Below are positions 44,809 through 54,048 of a stretch of 64,000 nucleotides of DNA, in pieces. The position numbers and the translations under genes were made by a program. The number at the start of each line of letters is the position of its first letter. Positions within the stretch are counted from its first letter, which is position 1. The notes beneath the pieces are model-generated. The model did no database searches. It saw nothing but the letters and a program-made list of their open reading frames with translations, and was not told where the DNA came from. The stretch is from Paraburkholderia podalyriae. GTDB lineage: Bacteria; Pseudomonadota; Gammaproteobacteria; Burkholderiales; Burkholderiaceae. The stretch covers positions 285,912 to 349,911 of the forward strand of contig NZ_VZQQ01000004.1 in assembly GCF_014397785.1 (NCBI RefSeq), read 5' to 3'.

Positions 44809-46383
44809 CTACGTCATGGCAAAATCGACATTTTGCGCAGATACCCAGTTCAACGTGTCATGGACCTCACCAGGCGACGGCCGACGAACGTTGCCAGATT
44901 CGGATTTACGCTGGTGTCCACCGCATCGTGACGGCAGCTGAATAATGTTGCGTTCATATCGCATGGTGACCGTCTCCACTTCGCCTTCGTCGCAAAGCTT
45001 CTGCAGCGCATACGCGCGTGTGGATTCGTATAGCCAGTACAGAACGCGCGGCCCCTCCGTTTGGACATTTAGAAGAGAGTTTGCGACGAGCGCGTCGATT
45101 GCCGCGATTGCACTGCCTAAGGAAAGCGTCGCGTCACATGCAACGGCGCCGAGCGCGTCTAGCGTAAAGAGACGATCGAATACCGCAATGCGCCTAAAGA
45201 GAGTCCGCTCGATATGACCGAGCAACGCATAGCTCCAGTCAAAGGTCGCACGCAGGCTCTGGTGGCGCAGCGGGGCAGTACGATATCCGCCAGTGAGAAA
45301 CGCCATGCGATCATCCAGGCAACGCCGTGCGCCGTCGAGACCGAGGTCAGCGACGCGGGCAGCCGCCAGTTCAATCGCGAGCGGTATGCCATCCAGCCGT
45401 CGGCAGATCTCGCCGACAAGCTGAAGCTGCCGGCCGTCGGCATCCACAGGCACCTGCATGGCGTTTGCACGCTGCAGGAACAATCTGACCGCAGAATGCG
45501 CGGGAATATCGACTGGCGCGGCATTGGCCGGTGGCGTTTCGAGCGGATCGACTTTGAATGTCTGCTCGGGCGATATGCGCAACCGTTCCCTGCTGGTCAC
45601 GACGACGCGCACGTGGTTATTTGCAGCGAGCAAGGCATCGACTATTTCTGCCACGTGCGCGATCAGATGTTCAGCATTGTCGATAAGTAGGAGCCCGCGC
45701 AGATTCGAAAGCGCGCAAGCGACGCCTTCCGCAGGGACTCCAGCGTCTCCAGTCGGCCGACCGCAGCCTGTCATAATGGCTTCGAGCATTCGGTCCCGCG
45801 TCGTCAGGCCCGATAGGTCGACGAAGTACGCGGATTCGGCCGAGTCTTGTTCAGTTCGACGGGCAACCTCGAGCGAGAGCTGCGTCTTGCCGACCCCTCC
45901 GGCGCCCACGAGCGTTACAAGGCGCGTGCTTTCGAGCATCGCGAGGATCCGCTGAACGGCCCTCTCCCGCCCGACCAATGCTATGTTCAACGGCGGCGGC
46001 AGCCGATGCGCGTCTCGCATCGACCCGCCCAGCCAAGAAGTGGAGGCCACGTCCGGTTTTCGCACGCAAAGCTGATACCCGCGCCCTGGCACTGTGAGGA
46101 CAAGATTCCGGTCGGGACCGAGAATTTTGCGCAAGGCCGACAACTGGACCTGGATGTTGTTTTCTTCGACGATCGTTTTCGGCCACACCACGCTCAATAA
46201 CTCGTCTTTCGTGACAAGACGGCCGCCAGCCGAAACCAGCACGGCCAGGATATCGAAGGCCCGGGATCCAACAGGTATTGCGACGCCGTCCCGGCGCAGC
46301 TCCCGCGTTCCGAGGTCGACCTGAAACCGGCCCAGTTCCATCACGCCGGTGGCGAGGTTTAAAGTGCGATTGAAGGTTGCCAT
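44809..46383 (-). CDS. Winged-helix / NB-ARC regulator, C-terminally short (524 aa)
   Basis: It has the same N-terminal plan as the protein at 35544-38537: OmpR-type DNA-binding domain (VGSRAFDILAVLVSAGG...NNIQVQLSALRKILG...PGRGYQLCV) and NB-ARC ATPase (Walker A GAGGVGKT at about 160-167, LLLIDNAEHL, VVTSRERL). A winged helix follows (VLYWLYESTRAYALQKL). The TPR-like C-terminal half is missing and the protein ends soon after VHDTLNW. It is either a naturally short form without the sensor or a 3' truncation. The ATG at 46383 is chosen; an ATG 14 codons later is possible. It is divergent from the LysR gene at 46650. Confidence 0.82.
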   Translation of the reverse strand: MATFNRTLNLATGVMELGRFQVDLGTRELRRDGVAIPVGSRAFDILAVLVSAGGRLVTKDELLSVVWPKTIVEENNIQVQLSALRKILGPDRNLVLTVPGRGYQLCVRKPDVASTSWLGGSMRDAHRLPPPLNIALVGRERAVQRILAMLESTRLVTLVGAGGVGKTQLSLEVARRTEQDSAESAYFVDLSGLTTRDRMLEAIMTGCGRPTGDAGVPAEGVACALSNLRGLLLIDNAEHLIAHVAEIVDALLAANNHVRVVVTSRERLRISPEQTFKVDPLETPPANAAPVDIPAHSAVRLFLQRANAMQVPVDADGRQLQLVGEICRRLDGIPLAIELAAARVADLGLDGARRCLDDRMAFLTGGYRTAPLRHQSLRATFDWSYALLGHIERTLFRRIAVFDRLFTLDALGAVACDATLSLGSAIAAIDALVANSLLNVQTEGPRVLYWLYESTRAYALQKLCDEGEVETVTMRYERNIIQLPSRCGGHQRKSESGNVRRPSPGEVHDTLNWVSAQNVDFAMT

Positions 46384-46649
46384 GTGAATGCTCGCGTGGG
46401 TCGAAGTGAAACGGAGTCTGTCGATCACGATCGCGCTTGAGGTGGACGAGCGCGGTAGGTGGCGCATGCCGCACCTGCCCAACCGTCGCCGTGCGACCGG
46501 GACCGAATATCGCGTCCTGCCCGTCGTTGCCCCTCTCCTCGCGAGGATCGCCCGATCAGGTGCACTTACAATGTTGCGCCGAGTGTGCTCGCTTTACCTT
46601 TTTCGAGAAACTAGTTCATCAACGAAACTATTTTGAAAATAATTCAACA

Positions 46650-47573
46650 ATGAAAGTCACTTTGGACGAGCTTCAGGCCTTTTCAGCCGTCGTAGACACG
46701 GGTTCGATGACAACTGCTGCGCGCCATCTAAACCTGACGGTGTCGGCCGTAAGTCGATTGCTGGGGCGCCTTGAGGGGAAGTTGAGAACGACACTGCTGC
46801 GCCGAAATACCCGCAAACTCGAGTTGACCGAGGAGGGACGGGTATTTCTTCAGCATGCACGAGCGATCATCGATTCCGTCGAAAACGCAGAGGAACTGAT
46901 GGTCGCGCAACGCGAAATGCCTTCGGGGCGGCTGCGGATCGACGCCGCTACGCCGTTCATGCTGCATGTGATCGTGCCAATTGTGCAGGGCTACCGAAAG
47001 CGCTATCCGCATGTAACCCTGGAACTCAACACCAACGACAGCATCATTGATCTGCTCGAAAGTCGTACCGATGTAGCGATCAGAATCGCTCAACTCAAGG
47101 ATTCGACCCTGCACAGCAGGCTCGTCGGAAAGAGCCGGATGCGCATTCTCGCGAGTCGTGGCTACCTCGAAAAGCACGGTCAGCCGCGCAACGCTGAAGA
47201 GCTTGGCAAGCATGTACTTCTGGGCTTCAATCAGCCCGAGTCGCTTAATGTCTGGCCACTCTATGGCGCTGATGGTGAACCTTATCGTATCGAACCGGCC
47301 GCTTATTCCTCGAGCGGCGAGACGCTTCGGCAACTGGCGCTTCAGGGCGTTGGCATAGTCTGTCTGTCGGACTTCATGACTTCACAGGACCGTGAGTCCG
47401 GACGGCTTGTCCAGATTCTCACCCGGCAGACGAGTGATGTTCGCCAAACGATCCATGCTGTCTATTACCGCAATACGGCCCTGTCTTCGCGGATCACTTC
47501 CTTCGTTGATTTCCTGGTCGACGCCATAAGTGGTGGTACACAGCCCCGGAACACGGTGTCGTGGGCGCAATGA
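46650..47573 (+). CDS. LysR-family transcriptional regulator
   Basis: A 307-residue LysR protein from the ATG at 46650 (MKVTLDELQAFSAVVDTGSM). The winged helix reads TTAARHLNLTVSAVSRLLGRLEGKL with LLRRNTRKLELTEEG. The effector domain has the DSVENAEELM linker, LRIDAATPFMLHVIVP, DVAIRIAQLKDSTLHSRLVG and GVGIVCLSDFM, like DsdC/DhcR-type members with D-x-A-I-R-I. It is divergent from the short NB-ARC regulator. A decayed paralogue lies at 47877-48251. Confidence 0.92.
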   Translation: MKVTLDELQAFSAVVDTGSMTTAARHLNLTVSAVSRLLGRLEGKLRTTLLRRNTRKLELTEEGRVFLQHARAIIDSVENAEELMVAQREMPSGRLRIDAATPFMLHVIVPIVQGYRKRYPHVTLELNTNDSIIDLLESRTDVAIRIAQLKDSTLHSRLVGKSRMRILASRGYLEKHGQPRNAEELGKHVLLGFNQPESLNVWPLYGADGEPYRIEPAAYSSSGETLRQLALQGVGIVCLSDFMTSQDRESGRLVQILTRQTSDVRQTIHAVYYRNTALSSRITSFVDFLVDAISGGTQPRNTVSWAQ

Positions 47574-47876
47574 GAGTAAAGCCAGCCCGAGTGTGCGCTG
47601 TTCGAATCGCGGCACGATTCGTACGATTCGTCGGCGCCCGCGAATCGTGCGACTTTTCCTTCGCGTCTCACGCGGCTACAACAATCGCGAACACGCTCGT
47701 GCCCTGAAATTTCGATGATTTGTTGGAGCGAATGGGTCGCCGATTCAATGACCGCAGGACACTTGCACGTCCGCTTGAGATAACGTAAAGGCGTACGACA
47801 CTCCGACTGATGCAGTCTCCGGCAATACGCGCCATGCCACAAGCGAAACAACATCGGCGGCCGGCACACCAGGCAA
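47574..47876. other. Intergenic, probable decayed remainder of a LysR gene
   Basis: About 300 bp between LysR and the LysR relic. On the minus strand it should contain the rest of the degraded paralogue, but I could not identify any conserved LysR block in it. Confidence 0.35.
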
Positions 47877-48251
47877 TTACCCGGTTGCTACCGGCGCGCC
47901 TCGCGGTCCCCACCTCGTGGACGGTGGGATCCGGCTCACCACACAGCGACCGCCCACCTGCAGATTCAACGCGATGACGCTGCGGCGCATCGTGCGCATC
48001 GTTATCAGCAGCAACGTCGACAGGGCTAGTGGTAGAGCACATCGAATGAGATCGGCATCCGAGCGAGGCGTGTTTCCGATTCGTAACAACCTGCGAAAAC
48101 TCAATTGGTCTTGTGAGGCTTTTCCCCGGGGGAGGCCGAGTGTGCGGCTCGCGGCCGACACAGTCAGGTCGAGCTGCTGCGCGGCCGCCGTGATCGACCC
48201 GGTGTCGACCACCGCCGCGAAGGTCCGCAATTCGTCCAGCGTGATTTCCAT
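47877..48251 (-). pseudogene. LysR-family regulator, decayed after the helix-turn-helix
   Basis: The first 37 residues (MEITLDELRTFAAVVDTGSI, then TAAAQQLDLTVSAASRTLG) are nearly those of the intact LysR at 46650. After that the frame is lost (GLPRGKASQDQ...) and no effector domain follows. It diverges from the MFS gene 103 bp away and was presumably its regulator before decay. Confidence 0.82.
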
Positions 48252-48354
48252 TGTTGATTTCAAATCAAAACAATTTCATTTATAACCCGGTTTTTCCGCA
48301 AAAGTAAAGAGCGCACACTGCACCGGTCTCCACTCATGTTCCGGATCGACCGCC

Positions 48355-49557
48355 ATGCCGCTCGCTCTTCTCGCGCTCACCATCAGCGCCTTCGCCATCG
48401 GCACGACCGAGTTCGTGATCGTTGGCCTGATCCCGACAATCGCATCCGACCTCGGCGTCAGCCTGCCGGCCGCCGGGCTTCTCGTGAGCCTGTACGCGCT
48501 CAGTGTGGCGATTGGTGCGCCGCTCCTCACCGCGCTGACCGGCCGCCTGCCGCGCAAGACGCTGCTCGCGGGGCTGATGGCGCTGTTTACGGTCGGCAAT
48601 CTCGTTGCATGGCGTGCGCCGAGTTACGAGTCGCTGATCGTCGCACGGATTCTCACCGGCCTCGCGCACGGCGTGTTCTTTTCGGCGGGCTCGATCATCG
48701 CGACCACGCTCGTACCGAAGGAGAAGGCCGCGAGCGCGATCGCGACCATGTTCAGCGGCATGACGGTCGCATTCGTCGCCGGCATTCCGCTCGGCACCTT
48801 CATCGGCCAGCATTTCGGCTGGCGCGCGACGTTTCTCGTCGTCGCGGGTTTCGGGCTGGTTGCGTTTCTCGGGGCTGTTGCCTTCGTGCCCCGGCATCTC
48901 GCGCATGCGCGTCCCGCGCCGCTCTTCCAGCAATTCCGCGTGCTCGCGCAACCCCGGCTGCTGCTCGTCTATGCAATGACCGCTGTCGGCTATGGCGGCT
49001 CACTGATCGCGTTCACATTCATGGCGCCGCTACTCGAGCAAATCTCGGGCTTTACGCCGTCGCAAGTCAGCTTCGTGCTCGTCGCCTATGGCGTGTCGGT
49101 CGCGACCGGCAACGTCTGGGGCGGCAAGCTCGCCGATCGTGTCGGCCCGGTCAAGGCGCTCAAGCGGATTTTCCTGCTGCTCGCCGCCGTGCTGTTCGCC
49201 CTCACCTTCACCGTGCACAACGCGTGGCTCGCCGTGTTGACGATGCTCTGCTGGGGCGCGGTCGCATTCGGCAACGTGCCGGGCCTGCAGGTGTACGTCG
49301 TCAAGCAGGCGCGCCACTTCGCTCCCGAGGCTACTGATGTCGCGTCCGGCTTCAACATCGCTGCGTTCAATCTCGGCGTCGCGGGCGGCTCGTCGCTCGG
49401 CGGGCTGATCGTCGCGCACATCGGCCTCGGCCACACGCCATGGATTGCCGCCGCAGTGACGCTCGGCGCATTCGCGCTTACTGCCCTGAGCGGATCCCTC
49501 GACCAGCGCGAAGGCCTGCCCGATCGTACCGCCGAACCCGTGGAACTTGCCCACTGA
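48355..49557 (+). CDS. MFS transporter, AraJ/sugar-efflux type
   Basis: A 400-residue, 12-helix major facilitator (DHA1 drug/sugar efflux branch). The N-terminal motif ISAFAIGTTEFVIVGLIPTIASDLGVS is typical of AraJ/YdhP-like exporters. Motif A variants are LTGRLPRKTLLAGL (after TM2) and GGKLADRVGPVKALK (after TM8). It likely exports a small organic compound with protons. MoaF-like, flavin oxidoreductase, a second MFS and old-yellow-enzyme genes once followed it; all four are damaged. Its neighbour regulator is also dead, so its control is unclear. Confidence 0.9.
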   Translation: MPLALLALTISAFAIGTTEFVIVGLIPTIASDLGVSLPAAGLLVSLYALSVAIGAPLLTALTGRLPRKTLLAGLMALFTVGNLVAWRAPSYESLIVARILTGLAHGVFFSAGSIIATTLVPKEKAASAIATMFSGMTVAFVAGIPLGTFIGQHFGWRATFLVVAGFGLVAFLGAVAFVPRHLAHARPAPLFQQFRVLAQPRLLLVYAMTAVGYGGSLIAFTFMAPLLEQISGFTPSQVSFVLVAYGVSVATGNVWGGKLADRVGPVKALKRIFLLLAAVLFALTFTVHNAWLAVLTMLCWGAVAFGNVPGLQVYVVKQARHFAPEATDVASGFNIAAFNLGVAGGSSLGGLIVAHIGLGHTPWIAAAVTLGAFALTALSGSLDQREGLPDRTAEPVELAH

Positions 49558-49583
49558 AACCTTCTCTGCCGGAGATCAGCATC

Positions 49584-49870
49584 ATGAACGCACCCGCCGA
49601 CCATCCGCTGTTTGCAGGCAAGACCTTCGAAGTCCGCTATGCGAGGCTCACGGCCATCAACGCCTATGCCGACGACGGCATCCATATGCGCTACGAGATC
49701 ACCGAAGGCGCGTTCGCCGGCGCCCGCGGCGAAGTGGCCTACCAGTGGCAACGCATCGTGGACAACGTCTACGCGATTTCGTGGCAGGAAGCCGATCGCT
49801 CGACCGTTGTGCACATCGACGACTTCGGCGCCGGCACGTCCCACTCGTTCTTCATCAGCGGCGCGCCGCC
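49584..49870 (+). pseudogene. MoaF-like protein, 3'-truncated
   Basis: GGAGATCAGC precedes the ATG at 49584. The product PLFAGKTFEVRYARLTAINAY...MRYEITEGAFAGARGE...VYAISWQEADRSTVVHIDDFGAG matches the calycin-like MoaF family up to SFFIS. Then the sequence joins a flavin oxidoreductase gene in another frame, deleting the last strand. It is a deletion fusion. Confidence 0.75.
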
Positions 49871-50146
49871 GCATGGCGGGCGGTCGCGGGCAACAAGCCG
49901 TACGTCACCTTCATCCATCTCGATCTCGCCGACGATCCGCACGAACCGCTGCAACGGCATCGCTTCGGCGCGCGCGCAGGCCGCATTGCACTGATCGAGG
50001 AACTGGCGGCTATGCGCGACGCGGGTGCGCAGCACATCGGGCTCCATTTCCGGCGCAACCGCCGCCCGCTCGACGAAACTCTCGCGGAAATCGCGATGGA
50101 AGTCCTCCCACATTTTCATTCGCATACCCAGGAGTCCATCGCATGA
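49871..50146 (+). pseudogene. LLM-class flavin oxidoreductase, C-terminal fragment
   Basis: The frame WRAVAGNKPYVTFIHLDLAD, then HRFGARAGRIALIEELAAMRDAGAQHIGLHFRRNRRPLDETLAEIA and EVLPHF is the end of a luciferase-like (LLM) monooxygenase. The FMN-binding barrel part is missing. The stop overlaps the next ATG (ATGA at 50143), showing the original operon coupling. Confidence 0.78.
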
Positions 50147-50262
50147 AACCGACCGCCGCATCCCCTCAGGCCGCGCGCGGCGGCGCGGCGCCGCCGCTCC
50201 TCGCGCTTGCCGTCGGCGCATTCGGTATCGGTACGACCGAGTTCTCGCCGATGGGACCGCGA
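50143..50262 (+). pseudogene. MFS transporter N-terminal fragment
   Basis: MKPTAASPQAARGGAAPPLL followed by ALAVGAFGIGTTEFSPMG is the first helix of an AraJ-type transporter, paralogous to 48355-49557 (ISAFAIGTTEFVIVG). After about 40 codons the homology ends. The frame happens to stay open into the following reductase gene, but no fusion is meaningful because a whole transporter has been deleted. Confidence 0.72.
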
Positions 50263-50329
50263 CGTCAATCTGGACGGCCTCGCGCCAACCTGGGATTGAG
50301 ATTTACGGCAAAAATTTTTCATTCGATCG

Positions 50330-50353
50330 GTTCGCGGCGCCCACGCCGCGAAC
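50330..50353. promoter_or_regulatory. Hairpin/operator GTTCGCGGCG-CCCA-CGCCGCGAAC before the reductase gene
   Basis: A perfect 10-bp inverted repeat with a 4-base loop ends 17 bases before the start of the old-yellow-enzyme gene, overlapping where its ribosome site begins. It could be a repressor operator or a translation-controlling hairpin. Confidence 0.45.
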
Positions 50354-50370
50354 GATACACGGGAAGCAAG

Positions 50371-51336
50371 ATGACTAACGATCCTTTGTTCCAACCGCTG
50401 AAGCTTGGTGGCATAACGTTATCGAACCGTATCGTGATGCCACCCATGACGCGCTCGCGCGCCAGCCAACCCGGCGACGAAGCCAACGACCTGATGGCCG
50501 CCTACTACGCGCAGCGCGCCGGTGCGGGACTCATCGTCAGCGAAGGCACCTATATTTCGGCACTCGGCAAGGGCTACGCGTGGACGCCCGGCATTCACAC
50601 GCCCACGCAGGTCGCCGGATGGCGCAAGGTGACCGACGCCGTGCACGCCGCGGACGGACACATCTTCGCGCAGCTCTGGCACGTCGGACGGCTGAGCCAC
50701 ACGAGCCTGCTCGGCGGCCGGCAGCCCGTGTCGTCGTCGCCGATCCAGGCCGAAGGTGTGAACGTGTTTATCGCGAGCGACGACGGCAGCACGCCCGGAT
50801 TCGTCCAGGCGTCCGCGCCGCGCGCGCTGACGGTCGATGAGATCCGCGAGGTCGTGAACCAGTACCGCGCTGCGGCCCGCAACGCGATCGACGCGGGGTT
50901 CGACGGCGTCGAACTGCACGGCGCGAACGGCTATCCCGTCAACCAGTTCATCGATTCGAACGCCAACACACGCAAGGACGAATACGGCGGGTCACTCGAG
51001 AACCGGCTGCGTTTTCTCGGCGAAGTCGCACAGGCGCTGATCGAAGGCACGGGCGACGCGTCGCGCGTCGGCATCCGTCTCGCGCCGCTGACCACGCTGA
51101 ATGGCTGCGTCGACGCGGACCCTGAGACGACCTACCTCGCGGCGGCAAAGCTGCTCGGCGATCTCGGCGTCGGCTACCTCCACATCGCCGAAGCGGACTG
51201 GAACGACGCGCCGCTGATGCCGGTCGAATTCAAGCGAAAGCTGCGCGAAGTGTTCCAAGGCGTGCTCATTTACGCGGGCAAGTACAAGGTAAGTTGTAGA
51301 GGAACTCGATTTGCTTCCGGAAATTTAACCAAATAA
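50371..51336 (+). pseudogene. Alkene reductase (old yellow enzyme, NemA-like), 3'-truncated by an element
   Basis: The ATG at 50371 starts a good NemA-like FMN reductase: LFQPLKLGGITLSNRIVMPPMTRSRA, AAYYAQRAGAGLIVSEGTYIS, QLWHVGRLSH, and the substrate-binding ELHGANGYPVNQF followed by DEYGGSLENRLRF. Homology runs to VLIYAGKYK (about 51288). There the usual last 60 residues (FGRPFIANPDL...) are replaced by an element end, and the frame stops at 51336. FMN binding is incomplete, so activity is unlikely. Intact enzymes reduce alkenes, nitro compounds and N-ethylmaleimide. Confidence 0.85.
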
Positions 51337-51440
51337 CTTCCGTTTGGCCGGATTCTAAGTCAAAAAGGGGGCCTAGGCGCTGGGTCTGTTACTCAAATAA
51401 CTTCCGAGATCGACAAGTTTCAACCATAAACCTTCCATGG
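51289..51440. mobile_element. Terminus of an unidentified mobile element with repeated AAATAACTTCCG motifs
   Basis: Directly where reductase homology ends, AAATAACTTCCG occurs at 51331-51342 and 51395-51406, with related TTGCTTCCGG (51312-51321) and ATAAACCTTCC (51426-51436). Multiple short direct repeats at an end are typical of IS21-like and Tn7-like elements, where they bind transposase. No transposase gene follows, so only the end remains; the family is not assigned. Confidence 0.5.
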
Positions 51441-51780
51441 TCACAAAAGGTCGTCAACCGGCGTTGCGACACGCCCCGTGAGCGTCTGTGACCGCTACCA
51501 AGCAAGAACGTCCGAGACGAGCGTCTCAAGATCGGCCTGAGCCGTCATTCGAGCATCGGTGCCGGTCAGACGGGTATGGGGCGCTTTCCTGTCATTCACA
51601 GGTCGGTGGTCGCGAATGACTCGTCCCGCGGAAAGCGAATGAGTACTTGCGACCCGAAGCCGCCAGTCAACCCACGCTCGCGACTGTCCGCTGTTTGCAG
51701 TGAAACTGACGCTCACGGCAGCTCGGCGCTTCGTCTTTCGATCCAACGCAGACTGCACGCACACGCCGTTGTAAATCGCC
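51441..51780. other. Unrecognised DNA between element end and mhpC
   Basis: About 340 bp. A minus-strand frame ending at 51495 (...RKAPHTRLTGTDARMTAQADLETLVSDVLAW) has protein-like composition but matches no family I know; it may be the tail of a deleted gene. No terminator for the mhp operon is evident. Confidence 0.35.
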
Positions 51781-52647
51781 TCAACGCCCCAGGAATTCCA
51801 GCACCATCTGATTGAACTTCCCGGCATGCTCCCACTGCGCCCAATGGCCGCATCGACCGAAGACATGCAGGTCGGCATTCGGCATCCCCCACACAAGACG
51901 CAGTCCGATATCCACTGGCACGAAGCGGTCGTCGCGCCCCCAGATGACGAGCGCCGGCGCGGAGATCTCGCCGAGACGTGGGCCCACGTCCGGGAACTGC
52001 TTCGGATTGGCCGCGAGGCTCTTGACGAAATTCTCAAGGTGATCGCGCCGCGCAAGCATGTTTTCCAGCCGCGCTTGCATCAGCTCATCGGTCAGCGTGC
52101 TGGTGTCGAACACGAAGACGTTCAACATTCTTTTCAGGTTGTCGAGCGTCGGCTCACGGTAGAGCGCCTGAAGCAGCTTGATGCCTTCCGTCGGCATCGG
52201 CACGAACTGGCTAGGGCCGCCCGTGCCGCCGCCCATCAGCACCAGCTTGCCGACACGTTCCGGGTCCGCCAGGGCAAACGCGACCGCGCTGTGACCGCCC
52301 ATCGAATTGCCGACGATGTGGACGCGTTCAATGTCAAGCGCATCCATCAGTCCTTTTAGTACGCGTGCATTCAGTTCTGAACGCGAGCCGCGGCACACAA
52401 TGGAATCGGACTTTCCCCACCCGGGGCAGTCCAGCAGGATCACGCGATAACCGGCGTCGACGAATGCGTCGACATTGCGGTTGAAGTTCGCCCAACCGCT
52501 CGCGCCGGGACCAGACCCGTGCAGCATCACGACCGTCTCGTCGCCTTGGCCGGCATCGTTGTAATGCACGCGCAGTTCGCCCTCGCCTTCCTTGATGCTC
52601 ACGAATTTGCTGGTCGCCATTTCGCTTTGAACCTTCGTTGCTGTCAT
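51781..52647 (-). CDS. mhpC: 2-hydroxy-6-oxonona-2,4-dienedioate hydrolase
   Basis: A 288-residue C-C bond hydrolase that cleaves the ring-fission product of 2,3-dihydroxyphenylpropionate to succinate and 2-hydroxypenta-2,4-dienoate. The alpha/beta-hydrolase marks are [10 protein letters not shown] (oxyanion loop, 43-52), nucleophile Ser115 in GNSMGGHSA, the Asp in [10 protein letters not shown] and the His in [24 protein letters not shown] precedes the ATG. It is last in the operon, 77 bp after mhpT, rather than following mhpB as in E. coli. Confidence 0.95.
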   Translation of the reverse strand: MTATKVQSEMATSKFVSIKEGEGELRVHYNDAGQGDETVVMLHGSGPGASGWANFNRNVDAFVDAGYRVILLDCPGWGKSDSIVCRGSRSELNARVLKGLMDALDIERVHIVGNSMGGHSAVAFALADPERVGKLVLMGGGTGGPSQFVPMPTEGIKLLQALYREPTLDNLKRMLNVFVFDTSTLTDELMQARLENMLARRDHLENFVKSLAANPKQFPDVGPRLGEISAPALVIWGRDDRFVPVDIGLRLVWGMPNADLHVFGRCGHWAQWEHAGKFNQMVLEFLGR

Positions 52648-52724
52648 TTCACGTTACCTCGTTTCAGAGTGAGTATCGGAACGGGCGAAAGCCCGCTGTA
52701 TCGGATGATCCGAGTGCGCGCGAG

Positions 52725-53960
52725 CTACTGCGCCACGGCCATGTATGAGCCACGCGGAAACCTGGCTACCACGAACAGCGCCGCGATGGCGGCCACCGCG
52801 ATCATCGGGATGCTTGCGGTAACCAGCACCGACGCGCTTTGCCCGATCGCCAGCAACTGGCCGGCAATCAATGGCCCGAGGATCGAGCCCATGCGCCCCA
52901 CCGCGACGGCGGCGCCGACACCCGTGCCCCGAACCTGCGTCGGATAGATGTTGCTGGCGAGCGCATACAGCACAGACTGTCCGCCGACGAGAAACAGACC
53001 CGCCAGCAGACCGCCGAACGCCATCCCCATACTCGAGCCAGCACTCGCGAGCACGGCGAGCGCCACGGCGATCCCGATGTACATACCCGTGACGGTAGGC
53101 CGCCGGCCGATCCGGTCCATCAGCCCCGCGATGACGATGGCACCGATGCCGCCGCCGATGTTGAACATCATCTGCACGACGCTCGATTGCACGCGCGTGA
53201 GGCCCCGGCTCAGCACCATCGACGGCAACCAGTTGATCAAAAAGTACAGCACGATCAGCGTACCGAGAAAGCTGATCCACAGCGCGAGGGTCGTACCGGC
53301 GCGGCCTTCTTTCCAGAGTGCCTGAGCGACACCGGGTGCCGGCTCATGATGCGCAGATTCGGTCGACCTGGTCGCGATGAAGTGAGCGGATTCCTTCAGG
53401 AAGAGCGCGAGCAGCGGCAGAATCAGCAACGGCCCAACGCCGCCGACATAGAAGATGTGCCGCCAGCCTTCATCGCCCGGGCTGACGATCCCGATCACGG
53501 CTGCGATTGCCGCGCCGAACGGCATGCCGCAGTACATCGCGCCGACGGCCGAACTGCGCTGATGCGGCGACGCCGCTTCGGAACAGAGCGCGATCAGGTT
53601 CGGCATCGCGGCGCCGAGTCCGAGGCCCGTCAGGAAGCGCGCGGCGAGCAGGCTCTCGAAGTGCCAGACCTGAGTCGTCGCAATCGAGCAAATGCCGAAC
53701 AGCGCCACCGCGAGCATCAGCACACGCTTGCGGCCGAGCCGGTCCGCGAGGCGCCCGCCAACTGCCGCGCCCGGCAGCAGGCCGAGTGCGCCGACGCTGA
53801 ACGCCCATCCCATCTGCGCGACGGCGAGGTGAAATTCGCGCGCCATGCGTGGCGCGGCGACCCCTGTGGATTGCAGATCAAGTCCCTCGAGCAACGCGAC
53901 GATAAGGCACAAGCCGACGGTAATGGCGCCGCTCGCGCGAGCGGGTGTTGAGGTTTTCAT
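52725..53960 (-). CDS. mhpT: Aromatic acid MFS transporter
   Basis: A 411-residue, 12-helix transporter of the aromatic acid:H+ symporter family. The start at 53960 has GGAGACATCAT upstream. The N-terminal motif GLCLIVALLEGLDLQSTGVAAPRMAREF and the loop GGRLADRLGRKRVLM are family hallmarks (DGxD-like and motif A). It likely imports 3-(3-hydroxyphenyl)propionate. It lies between mhpE and mhpC. Confidence 0.92.
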   Translation of the reverse strand: MKTSTPARASGAITVGLCLIVALLEGLDLQSTGVAAPRMAREFHLAVAQMGWAFSVGALGLLPGAAVGGRLADRLGRKRVLMLAVALFGICSIATTQVWHFESLLAARFLTGLGLGAAMPNLIALCSEAASPHQRSSAVGAMYCGMPFGAAIAAVIGIVSPGDEGWRHIFYVGGVGPLLILPLLALFLKESAHFIATRSTESAHHEPAPGVAQALWKEGRAGTTLALWISFLGTLIVLYFLINWLPSMVLSRGLTRVQSSVVQMMFNIGGGIGAIVIAGLMDRIGRRPTVTGMYIGIAVALAVLASAGSSMGMAFGGLLAGLFLVGGQSVLYALASNIYPTQVRGTGVGAAVAVGRMGSILGPLIAGQLLAIGQSASVLVTASIPMIAVAAIAALFVVARFPRGSYMAVAQ

Positions 53961-54048
53961 ATGATGTCTCCAATGTAGGTTCAGCATCGCTCTTGGCGGC
54001 GATAGCGCTGCGGGCTATGACTGCATCCGTTCAAACGAGAGCGTTGCG

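Noticed and set aside
50143..51336. A single MFS/old-yellow-enzyme fusion protein
   Set aside because: The frame is open throughout by chance. The MFS part is one helix only, the middle is non-conserved, and the reductase has its own ATG at 50371.
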